A stretch of DNA of 64,000 nt, taken from assembly GCA_029202385.1 (NCBI GenBank), contig CP119314.1:5259001-5323000 (forward strand), in the 5' to 3' direction. The notes under the pieces were generated by a model. It made no database searches and was not told the DNA's origin. It saw only the letters and a list, made by a program, of their open reading frames with translations. A program made the translations under genes and the position numbers. Within the stretch, counting starts at the first letter, position 1; each line of letters starts with the position of its first letter. This stretch comes from Candidatus Sphingomonas phytovorans. Lineage in GTDB: Bacteria > Pseudomonadota > Alphaproteobacteria > Sphingomonadales > Sphingomonadaceae. Positions 8,309-17,574 of this stretch are shown piece by piece.

Positions 8309-10075
8309 CTATTGCTTCTGCGGTGAAGGGGCGCCCTGCTCGCTCGCGATCCATCGATCGATCTGCGCGTCGAGAATGTCGAGCGGAACCGCGCCCTGTC
8401 CAAGCACGGCGTCATGGAATCGCCGCACGTCGAATTTCGGGCCGAGTTTCGACTCCGCCTTGTGCCGGAGCGCGAGGATCTTGAGCTCGCCGAGCTTGTA
8501 CGCGAGTGCCTGGCCAGGATTGCTGATGTAGCGGTTCACCTCGGCATCGATATTCGCATCCGTGAGCGCCGTATTGGCCTTCATGAAGGCAACTGCCTGT
8601 TCCTTGGTCCAGCCCTGCGCGTGAAGCCCGGTATCCACCACCAGGCGACACGCGCGCCACATTTCGTAGGACAGGCGGCCCATGTCCTTTTCGGGTGTGT
8701 CGTAGATGCCCATCTCGATGCCGAGATGTTCCGAATAGAGCCCCCAGCCTTCAACAAAGGCGTTGAAACCCGCAACATATTTGCGGAAATCGGGGAGACT
8801 CATTTCCTGCTGAAGCGCGATCTGATTGTGATGGCCGGGAACCGCTTCATGGCTGGTGAGCGCCGGTAGCTCGTACAGGGGGCGCTGATTCAGCTTCGAA
8901 GTGTTGACGTAGTAGGTGCCGGAAATACCGGCCTGCGGCGATCCCGGCATATAATAGGCGGTGGTCGTTCCTTCAGCGGTCTCGGCGGGGACGGCACGCA
9001 CGCCATAAGGAAGCCGGGGGAGGGTAGCGAACAGCGTCGGCATCTTGCCGTCGTTGAGCTTCGCCTGAAGCGCCGCCGCGCTCATCAGTTCGCCGGCACT
9101 CTTGGGGTAATATTTGGGGTTGCTCCGCAGATCCTGGATGAACGCTTCGCGACTGGCATAGCCGGCTTTTTGGGCGATCGAATCCATCTCGGCGCGGATG
9201 CGCTTCACCTCTCCGAGGCCGAGCTCATGGATCTGGCCCGGCGTCATCTCGGTCGTGGTCTGCTGGCGAACCTGGAAAGCGTAATATTGCTGGCCCTGGG
9301 GAAGCGCCGAAACCCCATAGGTCGCCCGGCATTTCGGCAGGTAGCTGGTGCGATAATAATCGTCGATCTTGCGATATTCGGGATTGAGCGTGCCGCTGAT
9401 CAGTTCTTTTGTCTTCGCCTTCATGGCGTTCCACTCGGTCTCGGTCATTCCTGCCGGCCGGTTGCCCTTGAACGGTGCGAAGAACCGCGAGTCCTCGGGG
9501 TTCTCGGCGATGACGCCGGTGATCGTCTTCTCGAAGCCGGCGAGTGCGGCGCAGGGAAGGACATAGCCTCCCTCGACACCCTGCCGGGTCACCGCGAGCG
9601 CCTGGGCGTTCGCCTTGGGGAACAGGGAGAGGCGAGTCGTATAGCTCACGAAATCGGCCCTGGTGCGGACCGGCACGACATCGGCGAGCCCGGCGAAATT
9701 CTGGAACCAGCTTCCCAGCGTGGAGAAGGTGATCATCCGTTCGCCAAAGCTGTTGGCTTCGATCTGCTCGGAAAGGATGCGGTGCAGGATCGCCTTGTTG
9801 GTCTGTTCCTCCAGGGAGAGCTGAGCGGTCGGTATCGCGTCGAGCCGCTTGATGAAGACTCCCGCCTGCGCCGCCTGGCGGTCTGCTTCCGCCAGGCTGA
9901 AATCCCCGATCTGGTCGTCATAATCATGGACGTCCAGCGTGGTCGCGTAGATCGGATTGGACTTCAGATACCATGCCCAATGGTCGGTTATCACTGAGTT
10001 GAGATCGCTCGTCGGCGTGGCTCCGGCTGAAACCGGTATCGTGGCAATCAAAGCAGCCAGGAACAGACGGCGCAT
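8309..10075 (-). CDS. DUF885 family secreted hydrolase
   Basis: A 588-residue protein with an N-terminal signal peptide (MRRLFLAALIATIPVSAGA). The DUF885 signature SHEAVPGHHNQI near residue 420, followed by VEGWGLYSEHLG, resembles the HExxH and downstream Glu of zinc peptidases. It is therefore probably a periplasmic metallohydrolase, with substrate unknown. Length is typical for the family. Monocistronic: DUF4166 diverges upstream across a 243-bp gap. Confidence 0.85.
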   Translation of the reverse strand: MRRLFLAALIATIPVSAGATPTSDLNSVITDHWAWYLKSNPIYATTLDVHDYDDQIGDFSLAEADRQAAQAGVFIKRLDAIPTAQLSLEEQTNKAILHRILSEQIEANSFGERMITFSTLGSWFQNFAGLADVVPVRTRADFVSYTTRLSLFPKANAQALAVTRQGVEGGYVLPCAALAGFEKTITGVIAENPEDSRFFAPFKGNRPAGMTETEWNAMKAKTKELISGTLNPEYRKIDDYYRTSYLPKCRATYGVSALPQGQQYYAFQVRQQTTTEMTPGQIHELGLGEVKRIRAEMDSIAQKAGYASREAFIQDLRSNPKYYPKSAGELMSAAALQAKLNDGKMPTLFATLPRLPYGVRAVPAETAEGTTTAYYMPGSPQAGISGTYYVNTSKLNQRPLYELPALTSHEAVPGHHNQIALQQEMSLPDFRKYVAGFNAFVEGWGLYSEHLGIEMGIYDTPEKDMGRLSYEMWRACRLVVDTGLHAQGWTKEQAVAFMKANTALTDANIDAEVNRYISNPGQALAYKLGELKILALRHKAESKLGPKFDVRRFHDAVLGQGAVPLDILDAQIDRWIASEQGAPSPQKQ

Positions 10076-10318
10076 GGCATTCCCCTATTGATCAGAAGTG
10101 ATGCGACGTTGTCGATCATCCGCCCGTCGACGGCAATATCGATACGACGCAAGGCCGGTCGGCCCGATGGAGCGGCCAGTTCGGTCGCGATCGACCTGTC
10201 TGAGAAACGCACGCCGATCGGTTCGCAATCAGCCCCTTCGGCACGGCAGGGTTCTTGACTCTGTCCGCATAATCTGTAATTTCTGATTTAACAGAAATAA
10301 CCGGAACAAGAGGAAGAG

Positions 10319-11002
10319 ATGGCAACCCTTGCAGCGCGTCCGGTCCCCATTCCGCAGTATGCCCCGCGTACCGGCGTCACCATGGTCGATCCGCGCTTCC
10401 GCCAGTTGCTTGGCGAGACTGGCTGGGCCAGTCTGCCGCCTGCCGTACGCGCCCGCTTCGGACGCAAGGCGCTGGCGACGCAGACGATCAGCTATGTCGG
10501 AGAGATCGCCGAGTGCCGGATGAGCAGGCTCGGCTGGGCTTTCGCCCAGGCCTGCCGCCTGGTCGGCGCGCCGTTGCCGCTGAGCACCGACACCGGCGTC
10601 GCGGCGGCGGTGTGCGTGACCGAGGATGCAAGCGGCGGTGGTCAGTTCTGGACTCGCCAGTACAGTCGCCGCGCGGGCTTTCCGCAGGTGATCCACAGTT
10701 CCAAGCGCTTCGCCGGCCCCACCGGGCTTGAGGAATATCTCGGCATGGGTTTCGGTATCGCGCTCCGGCTGCGGGTCGAGAACGAGGCGCTGTATTTCGA
10801 CAGCGACCATTATTTCTGGCGCCTTGGCCCCCTCCGGCTGCGCCTGCCGCGCTGGCTCAGCCCCGGCCGGCTCAGCATCGGTCATGTGGATTGCGACCAT
10901 GGCTGGTTCGCCTTCACCCTGGCGCTCGACCATCCCTGGTTCGGCGCGCTGGTCCATCAATGCGGCATGTTCACTGAATACCGCCCGGGAGATGCGAGAT
11001 GA
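10319..11002 (+). CDS. DUF4166 domain protein
   Basis: A 227-residue protein matching the DUF4166 style: an early DPRFRQLLGETGWASLPPAVRARF, central LCSIN-like beta strands, and a C-terminal DHPWFGALVHQCGMF. Function is unknown in the family. AGAGGAAG precedes the ATG at 10319. Its stop overlaps the start of the next gene (ATGA), so the two are translationally coupled; DUF4166 is often paired with or fused to TIGR01777 epimerases, which fits. Confidence 0.8.
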   Translation: MATLAARPVPIPQYAPRTGVTMVDPRFRQLLGETGWASLPPAVRARFGRKALATQTISYVGEIAECRMSRLGWAFAQACRLVGAPLPLSTDTGVAAAVCVTEDASGGGQFWTRQYSRRAGFPQVIHSSKRFAGPTGLEEYLGMGFGIALRLRVENEALYFDSDHYFWRLGPLRLRLPRWLSPGRLSIGHVDCDHGWFAFTLALDHPWFGALVHQCGMFTEYRPGDAR

Positions 11003-12504
11003 ACGATCCGGTCTTCGTAGCGCTGTTGCTGCTCCAGATCGCAATGGGCGGTTTCGACACGCTCTATCATCATGAACTGACCCTGCGGCTGCCCTGGAAG
11101 CCGGGCCAGGCGACCGAGCTTCGTCTCCACGGCGCGCGGAACCTGATCTACGCGGTGGTCTTCCTTGCGTTGGGCTGGACTGAACTGCACGGCGTCCCGG
11201 CGCTGGTACTGCTGGCAGCACTGGCGGTCGAGACGGGCATCACCTTGTGGGATTTCGTCGAGGAGGATCGCATCCGGGCGCTGCCGGCGAGCGAACGGGT
11301 GACTCACACCTTGCTGACGCTCAACTACGGTGTGTTGCTCGCCATGCTCGTGCCGGTGCTGGTTGGCTGGGCGAGTCTGCCTGACGCGATCGTCCTCCAC
11401 GGCCATGGCGTTGTCTCGATCCTGCTTGCCATCGCTGCGGCGGGCGCGGTGGTCTCGGGCGTGCGGGACCTGCTCGCCGCGACCCGCAACGAGCGGCTCG
11501 GCGATGGCCCTGCTGCTGAGCTGGCGCAAGCATTGCCGGGCCGGCAGGCGGTTCTCGTGACTGGCGGCACCGGCTTCGTCGGAAACCGTCTGGTCGCCGC
11601 GCTTGTCGAGGCCGGCCACGACGTGACCGTCCTGACTCGCAATCCGGCGCATGCGTTCGGGCTTGCCACGCCGGTACGGATCGTCACCGATCTTGCGGCT
11701 CTGCCCAACGACTTCCGCTGCGACGTCGCGATCAATCTCGCCGGGGAGCCGATTGCGGGCGGCCGCTGGACCGAGGCACGTCGGCGGCGGATCGTCGAAT
11801 CCCGGCTTGATGTGACGCGAGCGCTCGGCCTGTTGTTCGAACGGCTCGATCGGCGTCCCGCGGTTCTGGTCAGCGGTTCAGCGATCGGCTTCTACGGCAT
11901 CGATGACGGCACGATCCTGGACGAAACCGTGGCGCGGGGCAGGGGCTTCGCGGCGGATGTCTGCGCGACCTGGGAAGCGGCGGCCACGCGCGCCGCTGCT
12001 GCTGCTGGCACCCGTGTCGTGCTGCTGCGCACCGGGCTGGTGCTCGCTTCAAGCGGCGGGATGCTGGGCGGGTTGCTGCCGATCTTCGAATTCGGGCTGG
12101 GCGGGCCGATCGGGACAGGCAGGCAGGTGACGAGTTGGATCCATCGTGACGATCTGGTGCGCCTCATCGTCGCCGCGGCGGCCGATCCGGAGATCAGCGG
12201 CCCGCTCAATGCGACCGCGCCCAATCCCGTCAGCAATGGCGACTTCGCCCGCGCTGTCGGTCGCGCGCTCGGTCGTCCCGCGGCCCTGCCGCTCCCGGCA
12301 CTGCCGCTTCGCCTGTTACTCGGCGATCTGGCCGGGGAGCTGATGCTTGGCGGGCAGAAGGTGCTTCCGGTGAAAGCGGTCTTCCACGGCTTTCGTTTCC
12401 ACTATCCGCGCATCGACGATGCGCTGGCGGCGATCCTGGGCGGGCCGGCGCCTCGGAAAGCGGCGGTGCTTCATCCCTTCCGCGAGGCCCGGCTGCTCCA
12501 TTGA
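10999..12504 (+). CDS. membrane-anchored TIGR01777 (SDR39U1-like) epimerase
   Basis: A 501-residue two-part protein. Residues 1-170 form about four hydrophobic helices (VALLLLQIAMGG, LIYAVVFLALG, VLLAMLVPVLVGW, VVSILLAIAAAGAVVSG). From about residue 175 on there is an NAD(P)-binding SDR domain with VTGGTGFVGNRLVAAL, INLAGEPIAGGRWT, VSGSAIGFYG and WIHRDDLVRLI, all hallmarks of TIGR01777. The last part is the DUF1731-like tail (LPLPALPLRLLLGDLAGELMLGGQKVLP). It is probably an NAD(P)H-dependent enzyme tethered to the inner membrane; substrate unknown. Confidence 0.85.
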   Translation: MNDPVFVALLLLQIAMGGFDTLYHHELTLRLPWKPGQATELRLHGARNLIYAVVFLALGWTELHGVPALVLLAALAVETGITLWDFVEEDRIRALPASERVTHTLLTLNYGVLLAMLVPVLVGWASLPDAIVLHGHGVVSILLAIAAAGAVVSGVRDLLAATRNERLGDGPAAELAQALPGRQAVLVTGGTGFVGNRLVAALVEAGHDVTVLTRNPAHAFGLATPVRIVTDLAALPNDFRCDVAINLAGEPIAGGRWTEARRRRIVESRLDVTRALGLLFERLDRRPAVLVSGSAIGFYGIDDGTILDETVARGRGFAADVCATWEAAATRAAAAAGTRVVLLRTGLVLASSGGMLGGLLPIFEFGLGGPIGTGRQVTSWIHRDDLVRLIVAAAADPEISGPLNATAPNPVSNGDFARAVGRALGRPAALPLPALPLRLLLGDLAGELMLGGQKVLPVKAVFHGFRFHYPRIDDALAAILGGPAPRKAAVLHPFREARLLH

Positions 12505-12568
12505 GGCTAGTTTTGAAACCCCGATCCGAAGATGCGCAACGCAATCCATTCGTGACCAGGCATGCCGG

Positions 12569-13072
12569 TCATTCAGCGCTCGTCCGGGTGCGCAGCCAGG
12601 AGAGCATGAACGGATAGGGTGCCATCCCGCGTTCCTCGGCGAAGCGTTCGGTCAGCGTCATGCCGTAATATTCCAGCATCGGTACGCCGAAATAACGGCC
12701 GGCCGTGAAATTCTCGAGGATCGAATCGCCGCCGCCTCGGTAGCCGTGCTCGTGGAATACGATCGCCGGATCCAGGTCCATCTCGAGCGCCGCGGCATAG
12801 GACCAGACAATGGCGGCCATCTCCTCGGCAGGATCGGAGCGCACCTCGTTGAGGGTCGGGCGCAACGCAGGATCGGTAACCGCGACGTGCCCCGCTTCGT
12901 GGAGCAGATCGCCAGGCCATTCGAGCAGTGCGGGATCATAGACCACGGCGCCGTTCCTGATCGCCATTGCGGGAAGGAAAGATCCTTCGGGCACCGTGTC
13001 GGTTTCGACGGGGATGCCGATCCGCTCCAGGAACGCCACGATGCGAGCCGTCACGGGGTCCTCCAAAGCCAA
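12569..13072 (-). CDS. uncharacterised HEAGH-motif protein
   Basis: A 167-residue soluble protein with LLHEAGHVAV around residue 60. This is an HExxH metal-binding motif, and a conserved acidic EEMAAIVWSYAAA follows. It could be a small zinc metallopeptidase, or a peptidase-like fold without activity; I recognise no family. The likely start is TTG at 13072 with GGAAGGAG seven bases upstream; there is no in-frame ATG nearby. The gene stands alone between two plus-strand genes. Confidence 0.65.
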   Translation of the reverse strand: MALEDPVTARIVAFLERIGIPVETDTVPEGSFLPAMAIRNGAVVYDPALLEWPGDLLHEAGHVAVTDPALRPTLNEVRSDPAEEMAAIVWSYAAALEMDLDPAIVFHEHGYRGGGDSILENFTAGRYFGVPMLEYYGMTLTERFAEERGMAPYPFMLSWLRTRTSAE

Positions 13073-13195
13073 TGCGCATCTCCTTCCTGCTTCGAAAGCT
13101 AATCGACCCTTTCGAAAAAGGGGAGCGCTGATTGATGGAGCGATAGCTTGCGAAGCGCGGCTTGCGCCGCCGGCATCGCGATCTATGCTCGCGGT

Positions 13196-14461
13196 ATGAA
13201 ACCAGCCCTTCTGCTCGCCCTCGCGCCATTGTTGATGGCCGCCGCTCCCGACAAGACCAGTGACATCGACGCGCGGATCGCCCGCGTCCTCGCCCGGAGC
13301 CCAGTGATCGATGGCCATAACGATTGGGCTGAAACATTGGTGGGGCAGGCCAGGGACGAGCGCTGGACCATCGACCTGACCAGGCTCGATCCCACGAAAT
13401 ATCATACCGATATCGATCGGCTGCGTGCCGGGCATGTCGGCGGCCAATTCTGGTCGGTCTATGTCTCCGCCGGGCTGCCGGAAACCGAGCAGGTCGTCGA
13501 GACGCTCGAGCAGATCGACCTGATGCATCAGATCTTCGCCCGCTATCCGAAGGTGTTCGAGCCGGCCGTCACGGCGGCCGATGTCCGGCGCATCCAGGCG
13601 CAGGGCAAGGTCGCCTCGATGCTCGGCGTGGAGGGCGGCGGCCAGATCGACGGCAGCTTCGCCGTGCTGCGTGCCTATCGCAAGCTTGGTGCCTCGTACC
13701 TGACGCTGACTCATTCGCGCACGATCGCCTGGGCGGATTCAGCCACCGACAATCCGGAGCATGACGGCCTCACCAAGTTCGGCGAGGCAGTGGTGGGCGA
13801 GCTCAACCGGCTCGGCATGCTGGTCGATCTGAGCCATGTCAGCGAGGCGACGATGGTCGATGCGCTGCGCGTGTCGAAGGCACCGGTCATCTTCTCGCAT
13901 TCCAGCGCTCGGGCCCTGTGCGATCATTCGCGCAACGTCTCCGACGCGGTGCTGCGCCAGGTCGCGGCGAATGGCGGCGTGGTGATGGTCAATTTCGCGC
14001 CCGGCTATATCTCCGAGGCGCGGCGGCGCTGGGATGCGGCGCGCGCGGGCGAGATCGCGAGCTACAACGCGCCACCGTTCAGCGGCCTCTATCTCGGCCA
14101 GCCGGCGGCGGCCAAGGCGGCGCTGGCCGAATGGGACAAGGCGCACCCCATGCCGGTGGTCACGCTGGCGATGGTTGCCGATCATATCGATCACATCGCG
14201 AAGGTCGCGGGCCCCGATCATGTCGGGATCGGATCGGATTTCGACGGCGTGCCGGATCTGCCCAAGGGACTCGAAAGCGTCGCCACCTACCCGGCGCTGC
14301 TTGCCGAGCTGATGCGGCGCGGCTGGAGTGACGCCGACATCGCCAAGCTGGCGGGCGGGAACGTCCTGCGGGCGATGGAGGGTGCGGAGCGCGCCGCTGC
14401 CGCGATGAGGGACGCGGCGGTCGCGAACGGGACCGTGGCCGCGCTCGACTCGGGCAAATAG
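13196..14461 (+). CDS. membrane dipeptidase (peptidase M19)
   Basis: A 421-residue exported protein (signal peptide MKPALLLALAPLLMAAAP) of the renal-dipeptidase family. Zinc and active-site motifs are visible: DGHNDWAE, LGVEGGGQ, LTHSRTIAWADSAT, DLSHVSEATM, FSHSSARALCDHSRNV and GIGSDFDG. It hydrolyses dipeptides, including D-amino-acid-containing ones in some members, in the periplasm. An ATG further upstream would precede the signal peptide, so 13196 is preferred. Confidence 0.9.
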   Translation: MKPALLLALAPLLMAAAPDKTSDIDARIARVLARSPVIDGHNDWAETLVGQARDERWTIDLTRLDPTKYHTDIDRLRAGHVGGQFWSVYVSAGLPETEQVVETLEQIDLMHQIFARYPKVFEPAVTAADVRRIQAQGKVASMLGVEGGGQIDGSFAVLRAYRKLGASYLTLTHSRTIAWADSATDNPEHDGLTKFGEAVVGELNRLGMLVDLSHVSEATMVDALRVSKAPVIFSHSSARALCDHSRNVSDAVLRQVAANGGVVMVNFAPGYISEARRRWDAARAGEIASYNAPPFSGLYLGQPAAAKAALAEWDKAHPMPVVTLAMVADHIDHIAKVAGPDHVGIGSDFDGVPDLPKGLESVATYPALLAELMRRGWSDADIAKLAGGNVLRAMEGAERAAAAMRDAAVANGTVAALDSGK

Positions 14462-14465
14462 GCAA

Positions 14466-14500
14466 CGAAAAAGGGCGGCCCGTTGCCGGACCGCCCCTGT
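14466..14500 (-). terminator. rho-independent terminator of rplM-rpsI
   Basis: On the minus strand a 10-bp GC-rich stem (GGGCGGTCCG / CGGGCCGCCC, one wobble) with a GCAA loop is followed by TTTTT. It lies just past the rpsI stop and convergent with the dipeptidase gene, which it may also help terminate. Confidence 0.85.
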
Positions 14501-14519
14501 TCGCGCAGTCGAGAAACGC

Positions 14520-15068
14520 TTAGCGCTTCGAGAACTGGAAGCTGCGGCGTGCCTTGGCGCGGCCGTACTTCTTGCGCTCGACCGTGCGGCTGTCGCGGGT
14601 CAGGAACCCGGCGGCCTTGACGGGCGCGCGCAGGATCGGCTCGAACTTGGTGAGCGCCTGGCTGATGCCATGCTTGACCGCACCGGCCTGGCCCGAAAGC
14701 CCGCCACCCTTGACGGTGCAGACCACGTCATACGCACCCTCGCGCTCGGTCACGCCGAACACCTGGTTGATGACGAGGCGCAGCGTCGGACGTGCGAAAT
14801 ACACTTCCTGGTCGCGGCCGTTGATCGTGATCTTGCCGGAACCCGGCTTGATCCAGACGCGGGCGACGGCGTCCTTGCGGCGGCCGGTCGCATAGGCGCG
14901 GCCCTGCTTGTCGAGGATCTGCTCGCGCAGCGGCATCGGCTCGCGCACGACGACCGGAGCGGCAGGTGCATATTCGTCACCGGCGAGAACCGTCGAGGTG
15001 GCTGCGACCGGCGCCGGCTGGCTGGTCAGGTTTGCGAGATCGGAAAGGGACTGACGATTGTCGGACAT
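14520..15068 (-). CDS. rpsI: 30S ribosomal protein S9
   Basis: A 182-residue S9. The conserved body begins at [21 protein letters not shown] and ends with the canonical RRSFQFSKR tail that reaches the P-site. It has an Ala/Pro-rich N-terminal extension of about 50 residues, common in Alphaproteobacteria and longer than the 130-residue E. coli protein. Start ATG at 15068; a TTG immediately before it could also serve. It follows rplM with only the stop codon between. Confidence 0.96.
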   Translation of the reverse strand: MSDNRQSLSDLANLTSQPAPVAATSTVLAGDEYAPAAPVVVREPMPLREQILDKQGRAYATGRRKDAVARVWIKPGSGKITINGRDQEVYFARPTLRLVINQVFGVTEREGAYDVVCTVKGGGLSGQAGAVKHGISQALTKFEPILRAPVKAAGFLTRDSRTVERKKYGRAKARRSFQFSKR

Positions 15069-15071
15069 CAA

Positions 15072-15548
15072 TTAGCCCACCTTGTTCTTGCGGTTCATCG
15101 AACCGATGTCGAGGACTTCAGGGTTCTGTGCTGCATGCGGATGCTCGGCACCGGCGAAGACGCGCAGGTTGCGCATCTGCTCGCGACCCAGCGGACCGCG
15201 CGGGATCATGCGTTCCACGGCCTTTTCAAGCACGCGCTCGGGGAAGCGGCCGTCGAGCACCTTGCCCGCGGTCACGCCCTTGATGCCGCCGGCATAACCG
15301 GTGTGCTTGTAATAGACCTTGTCCTTGAGCTTGTTGCCTGTGAACCGGATCTTGTCGGCGTTGATGACGATGACATTGTCACCGCAGTCGACATGCGGGG
15401 TGAAGCTCGGCTTGTGCTTGCCGCGCAGGACGTTGGCGATGATCGAGGCTGCACGACCGACCACCAGGCCGTCGGCATCGACGATATGCCATTTCTTCTC
15501 CACCTCGTGCGGCTTTACCGACTTGGTGGTCTTCATCAGCGCCTTCAT
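15072..15548 (-). CDS. rplM: 50S ribosomal protein L13
   Basis: A 158-residue L13 with the signature [16 protein letters not shown], the central [26 protein letters not shown], and [12 protein letters not shown]. It is the first gene of the classic rplM-rpsI operon. ATG at 15548 is chosen (AGAGG about 10 nt upstream); an alternative in-frame ATG lies four codons further in. A leading frame up to 15578 is probably untranslated. Confidence 0.96.
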   Translation of the reverse strand: MKALMKTTKSVKPHEVEKKWHIVDADGLVVGRAASIIANVLRGKHKPSFTPHVDCGDNVIVINADKIRFTGNKLKDKVYYKHTGYAGGIKGVTAGKVLDGRFPERVLEKAVERMIPRGPLGREQMRNLRVFAGAEHPHAAQNPEVLDIGSMNRKNKVG

Positions 15549-15666
15549 GGGGCCAGACCTCTTTCGTTCAAACGACATGCGCCGCCCCCACGGGACGGCG
15601 CTGATGGCGGGCTAATGTGAGGAAGGGGTAAAAAAGTCAAGCGAAAGGCCGGTTTCATGACGGGTA

Positions 15667-15987
15667 TCAGGATACCTTGGCTGTTTCCGCATAGACCCAG
15701 TCCGCGACCGCAGGGTCGACATCCGCTTCCCATGCCTCGATGACGGGCTGATCGTAGCTGTGCCGCGCTTCGATCGCGGCGCTGAGCGCGGCGGCGCGAT
15801 CCGGGGTGGTCTTGAACAGGACCGCCGTTTCGTCGTCTGCCTCTACCTCGCCCTGCCAGCGATAGATCGAGTGGGTCGGGGAAAGCGACGCGCAGGCGGC
15901 GAGGCGGCCCTCGATCATCGCCCGGGCGACGCGCGCAGCCTCGTCCGCGTTGCCGAAGGTGGTGCGGACGAGGCGGATCCTGCTCAC
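15667..15987 (-). CDS. cutA: CutA1-like divalent cation tolerance protein
   Basis: A 106-residue CutA1 homologue: MIEGRLAACASLSP, IYRWQGEVEADDETAVLFKT, then a HSYDQPVIEAWEADVDPAVADWV tail. It forms trimers in characterised members and is linked to copper and other divalent ions, although the molecular role remains unclear. The start is GTG at 15987, which overlaps the ctaA stop (GTGA), so the two are translationally coupled; copper handling next to heme A synthesis for cytochrome oxidase is a sensible pairing. Confidence 0.92.
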   Translation of the reverse strand: MSRIRLVRTTFGNADEAARVARAMIEGRLAACASLSPTHSIYRWQGEVEADDETAVLFKTTPDRAAALSAAIEARHSYDQPVIEAWEADVDPAVADWVYAETAKVS

Positions 15988-17021
15988 CGCGTTGCGCGCC
16001 CGATCCTGTGGGCGGCGAACGTCGCCGCGATCAGGGTCAGCGCCGCGTTCGCCTGGTGCGCGATGGCGATCACGATCTGCACGCCGCTGAGCAGGGTCGC
16101 GATGCCCAGCGCGATTTGCAGCACCACCAGCCAGATGAGCATTCGGCCGGCGACGCCGGCACCCTGCCTGATCGACCGCAGCGCAAGCATGATCAGCGCG
16201 GTGGCCGCGACGCAGGCGAACCAGCGGTGGATGAATTGCACCACCACCGGATTGTCGACCGCGTTGCGCCAGATCGGCTCGATGAAGGCGACCCCGGCGG
16301 GGAAGAGGGTGTTGCCCATCAGCGGCCAGCTCGAAAAAGCATAGCCTGCGTCGAGTCCAGCGGTGAAGGCGCCGAACATGATCTGGCCGAACAGCAGCAG
16401 CAACGCGGCCAGGGCGAGCGGACGAAGCGAGGCAGGCACGGCCAGCCGGCTTTCCGCCAGCGCGCGCAGATCAAGCGCGGTCCACACCAGGCCGGACAGC
16501 AGCACGAGCGCGGTGATCAGATGGACGGCGAGCCTGACATGGCTGACATCGGTGCGCACCGACAGGCCGGAGGCGACCATCCACCATCCGATCGCGCCCT
16601 GGAGCCCGCCAAGGGCGAGCAGGGCGACCAGCCGCCAGCCATAGCCGGGTGGAATCCGTCGCCGAACGGCGAACCACAACAGCGGCAGGGCGAAGGCAAG
16701 GCCGATCAGTCGGCCGAGCAGGCGATGGACGAATTCCCAGAAGAAGATCGACTTGAACCCGGCCAGCGTCATGCCATGGTTGATCTGGGTATATTCCGGG
16801 ATTCGCTTGTAATTGTCGAACTCGGCCTGCCACGCAGCGTCGGTGAGCGGGGGGATGATGCCGCTGATCGGCTTCCATTCAGTGATCGACAGCCCCGATT
16901 CGGTAAGCCGGGTAATGCCGCCGATCACGACCATCAGGACGATAAGACCGGCGACCGAGAAGAGCCACGCAGCGAGGGCGCGCGGCCGCGACGGATGGGC
17001 GAGCGAGGAAGCCTGAAGCAT
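15984..17021 (-). CDS. ctaA: heme A synthase (COX15/CtaA)
   Basis: A 345-residue polytopic membrane protein of about eight helices. It oxidises heme O to heme A for aa3-type oxidase. Visible motifs: GGITRLTESGLSITEWKPISGIIPP, EFVHRLLGRLIG, HLITALVLLSGLVW, and FIHRWFACVAATALI. The paired histidines (VHRLLGR, VHLITAL, IHRWFA, HQANAAL) are the heme ligands of the family. The type-2 COX15 form without the N-terminal cysteine pair is typical of Alphaproteobacteria. Confidence 0.95.
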   Translation of the reverse strand: MLQASSLAHPSRPRALAAWLFSVAGLIVLMVVIGGITRLTESGLSITEWKPISGIIPPLTDAAWQAEFDNYKRIPEYTQINHGMTLAGFKSIFFWEFVHRLLGRLIGLAFALPLLWFAVRRRIPPGYGWRLVALLALGGLQGAIGWWMVASGLSVRTDVSHVRLAVHLITALVLLSGLVWTALDLRALAESRLAVPASLRPLALAALLLLFGQIMFGAFTAGLDAGYAFSSWPLMGNTLFPAGVAFIEPIWRNAVDNPVVVQFIHRWFACVAATALIMLALRSIRQGAGVAGRMLIWLVVLQIALGIATLLSGVQIVIAIAHQANAALTLIAATFAAHRIGRATR

Positions 17022-17095
17022 GGCCCGCTCCTAGACCCATCGCCCGCGCGCGTCGATTCGGGATTGTGACGAGCGGTCGGACGAAAAATATCGAT

Positions 17096-17108
17096 GATAT
17101 ATTGTAAC
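17096..17108. promoter_or_regulatory. candidate Zur-type operator
   Basis: GATATATTGTAAC is an A+T-rich, imperfectly dyad 13-mer, conspicuous in a GC-rich intergenic region and 20-32 nt before the merC-like start. Alphaproteobacterial Zur sites are A+T-rich palindromes with GTTA/TAAC ends. The second gene of the operon encodes a Zur/Fur protein, so autoregulation is plausible. Confidence 0.35.
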
Positions 17109-17127
17109 TTTTGGGCGGTTATGCCAC

Positions 17128-17535
17128 ATGGGCCCCGCAATGACAGCGCATGCCCATTCTTCCTCGCCCGCCTTTGCGTGGTTCGAGTCGCGGTTCGATC
17201 GGTTCGCGATCGGACTGTCGGGGTTATGTGCGGTGCATTGCCTCGCCAGCTCCGTGTTCCTTGCCCTGGCGGCTTCCGCCGGCGGGCTACTGTTGAATCC
17301 GCTGTTCCACGAAATCGGCCTGACGTTCGCGATCGGCTTCGGCGTGCTCGCCCTGGGGCGCGGGATCTTCGCGCATGGCTATATGATGCCGGCGGTGGTC
17401 GGCTCGCTTGGCCTCGGCATCATGGCGGGCGCGATTACCATGCCGCATGACGGCGGCACTGAGACGATCTGGACGCTGATCGGCGTGGCGATCCTGGCCC
17501 TGGGCCATGATCTGAACCGCCGCGCCACTTACTAG
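17128..17535 (+). CDS. MerC-family membrane protein
   Basis: A 135-residue protein with four predicted helices. LSGLCAVHCLASSVFLALAASAG carries the two cysteines typical of MerC metal-uptake proteins; GLTFAIGFGVLALGRGIFAHGYMMPAVVGSLGLG follows. MerC homologues move mercury, but ones placed beside a Fur-family gene are more likely to concern zinc or another transition metal. Starts at 17128 or 17140 are both possible. The fur-type gene begins 40 nt downstream on the same strand. Confidence 0.8.
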   Translation: MGPAMTAHAHSSSPAFAWFESRFDRFAIGLSGLCAVHCLASSVFLALAASAGGLLLNPLFHEIGLTFAIGFGVLALGRGIFAHGYMMPAVVGSLGLGIMAGAITMPHDGGTETIWTLIGVAILALGHDLNRRATY

Positions 17536-17574
17536 CCCCATTTGCCGGCACCGTGCTTGCCGCCGAGGGCGGCA

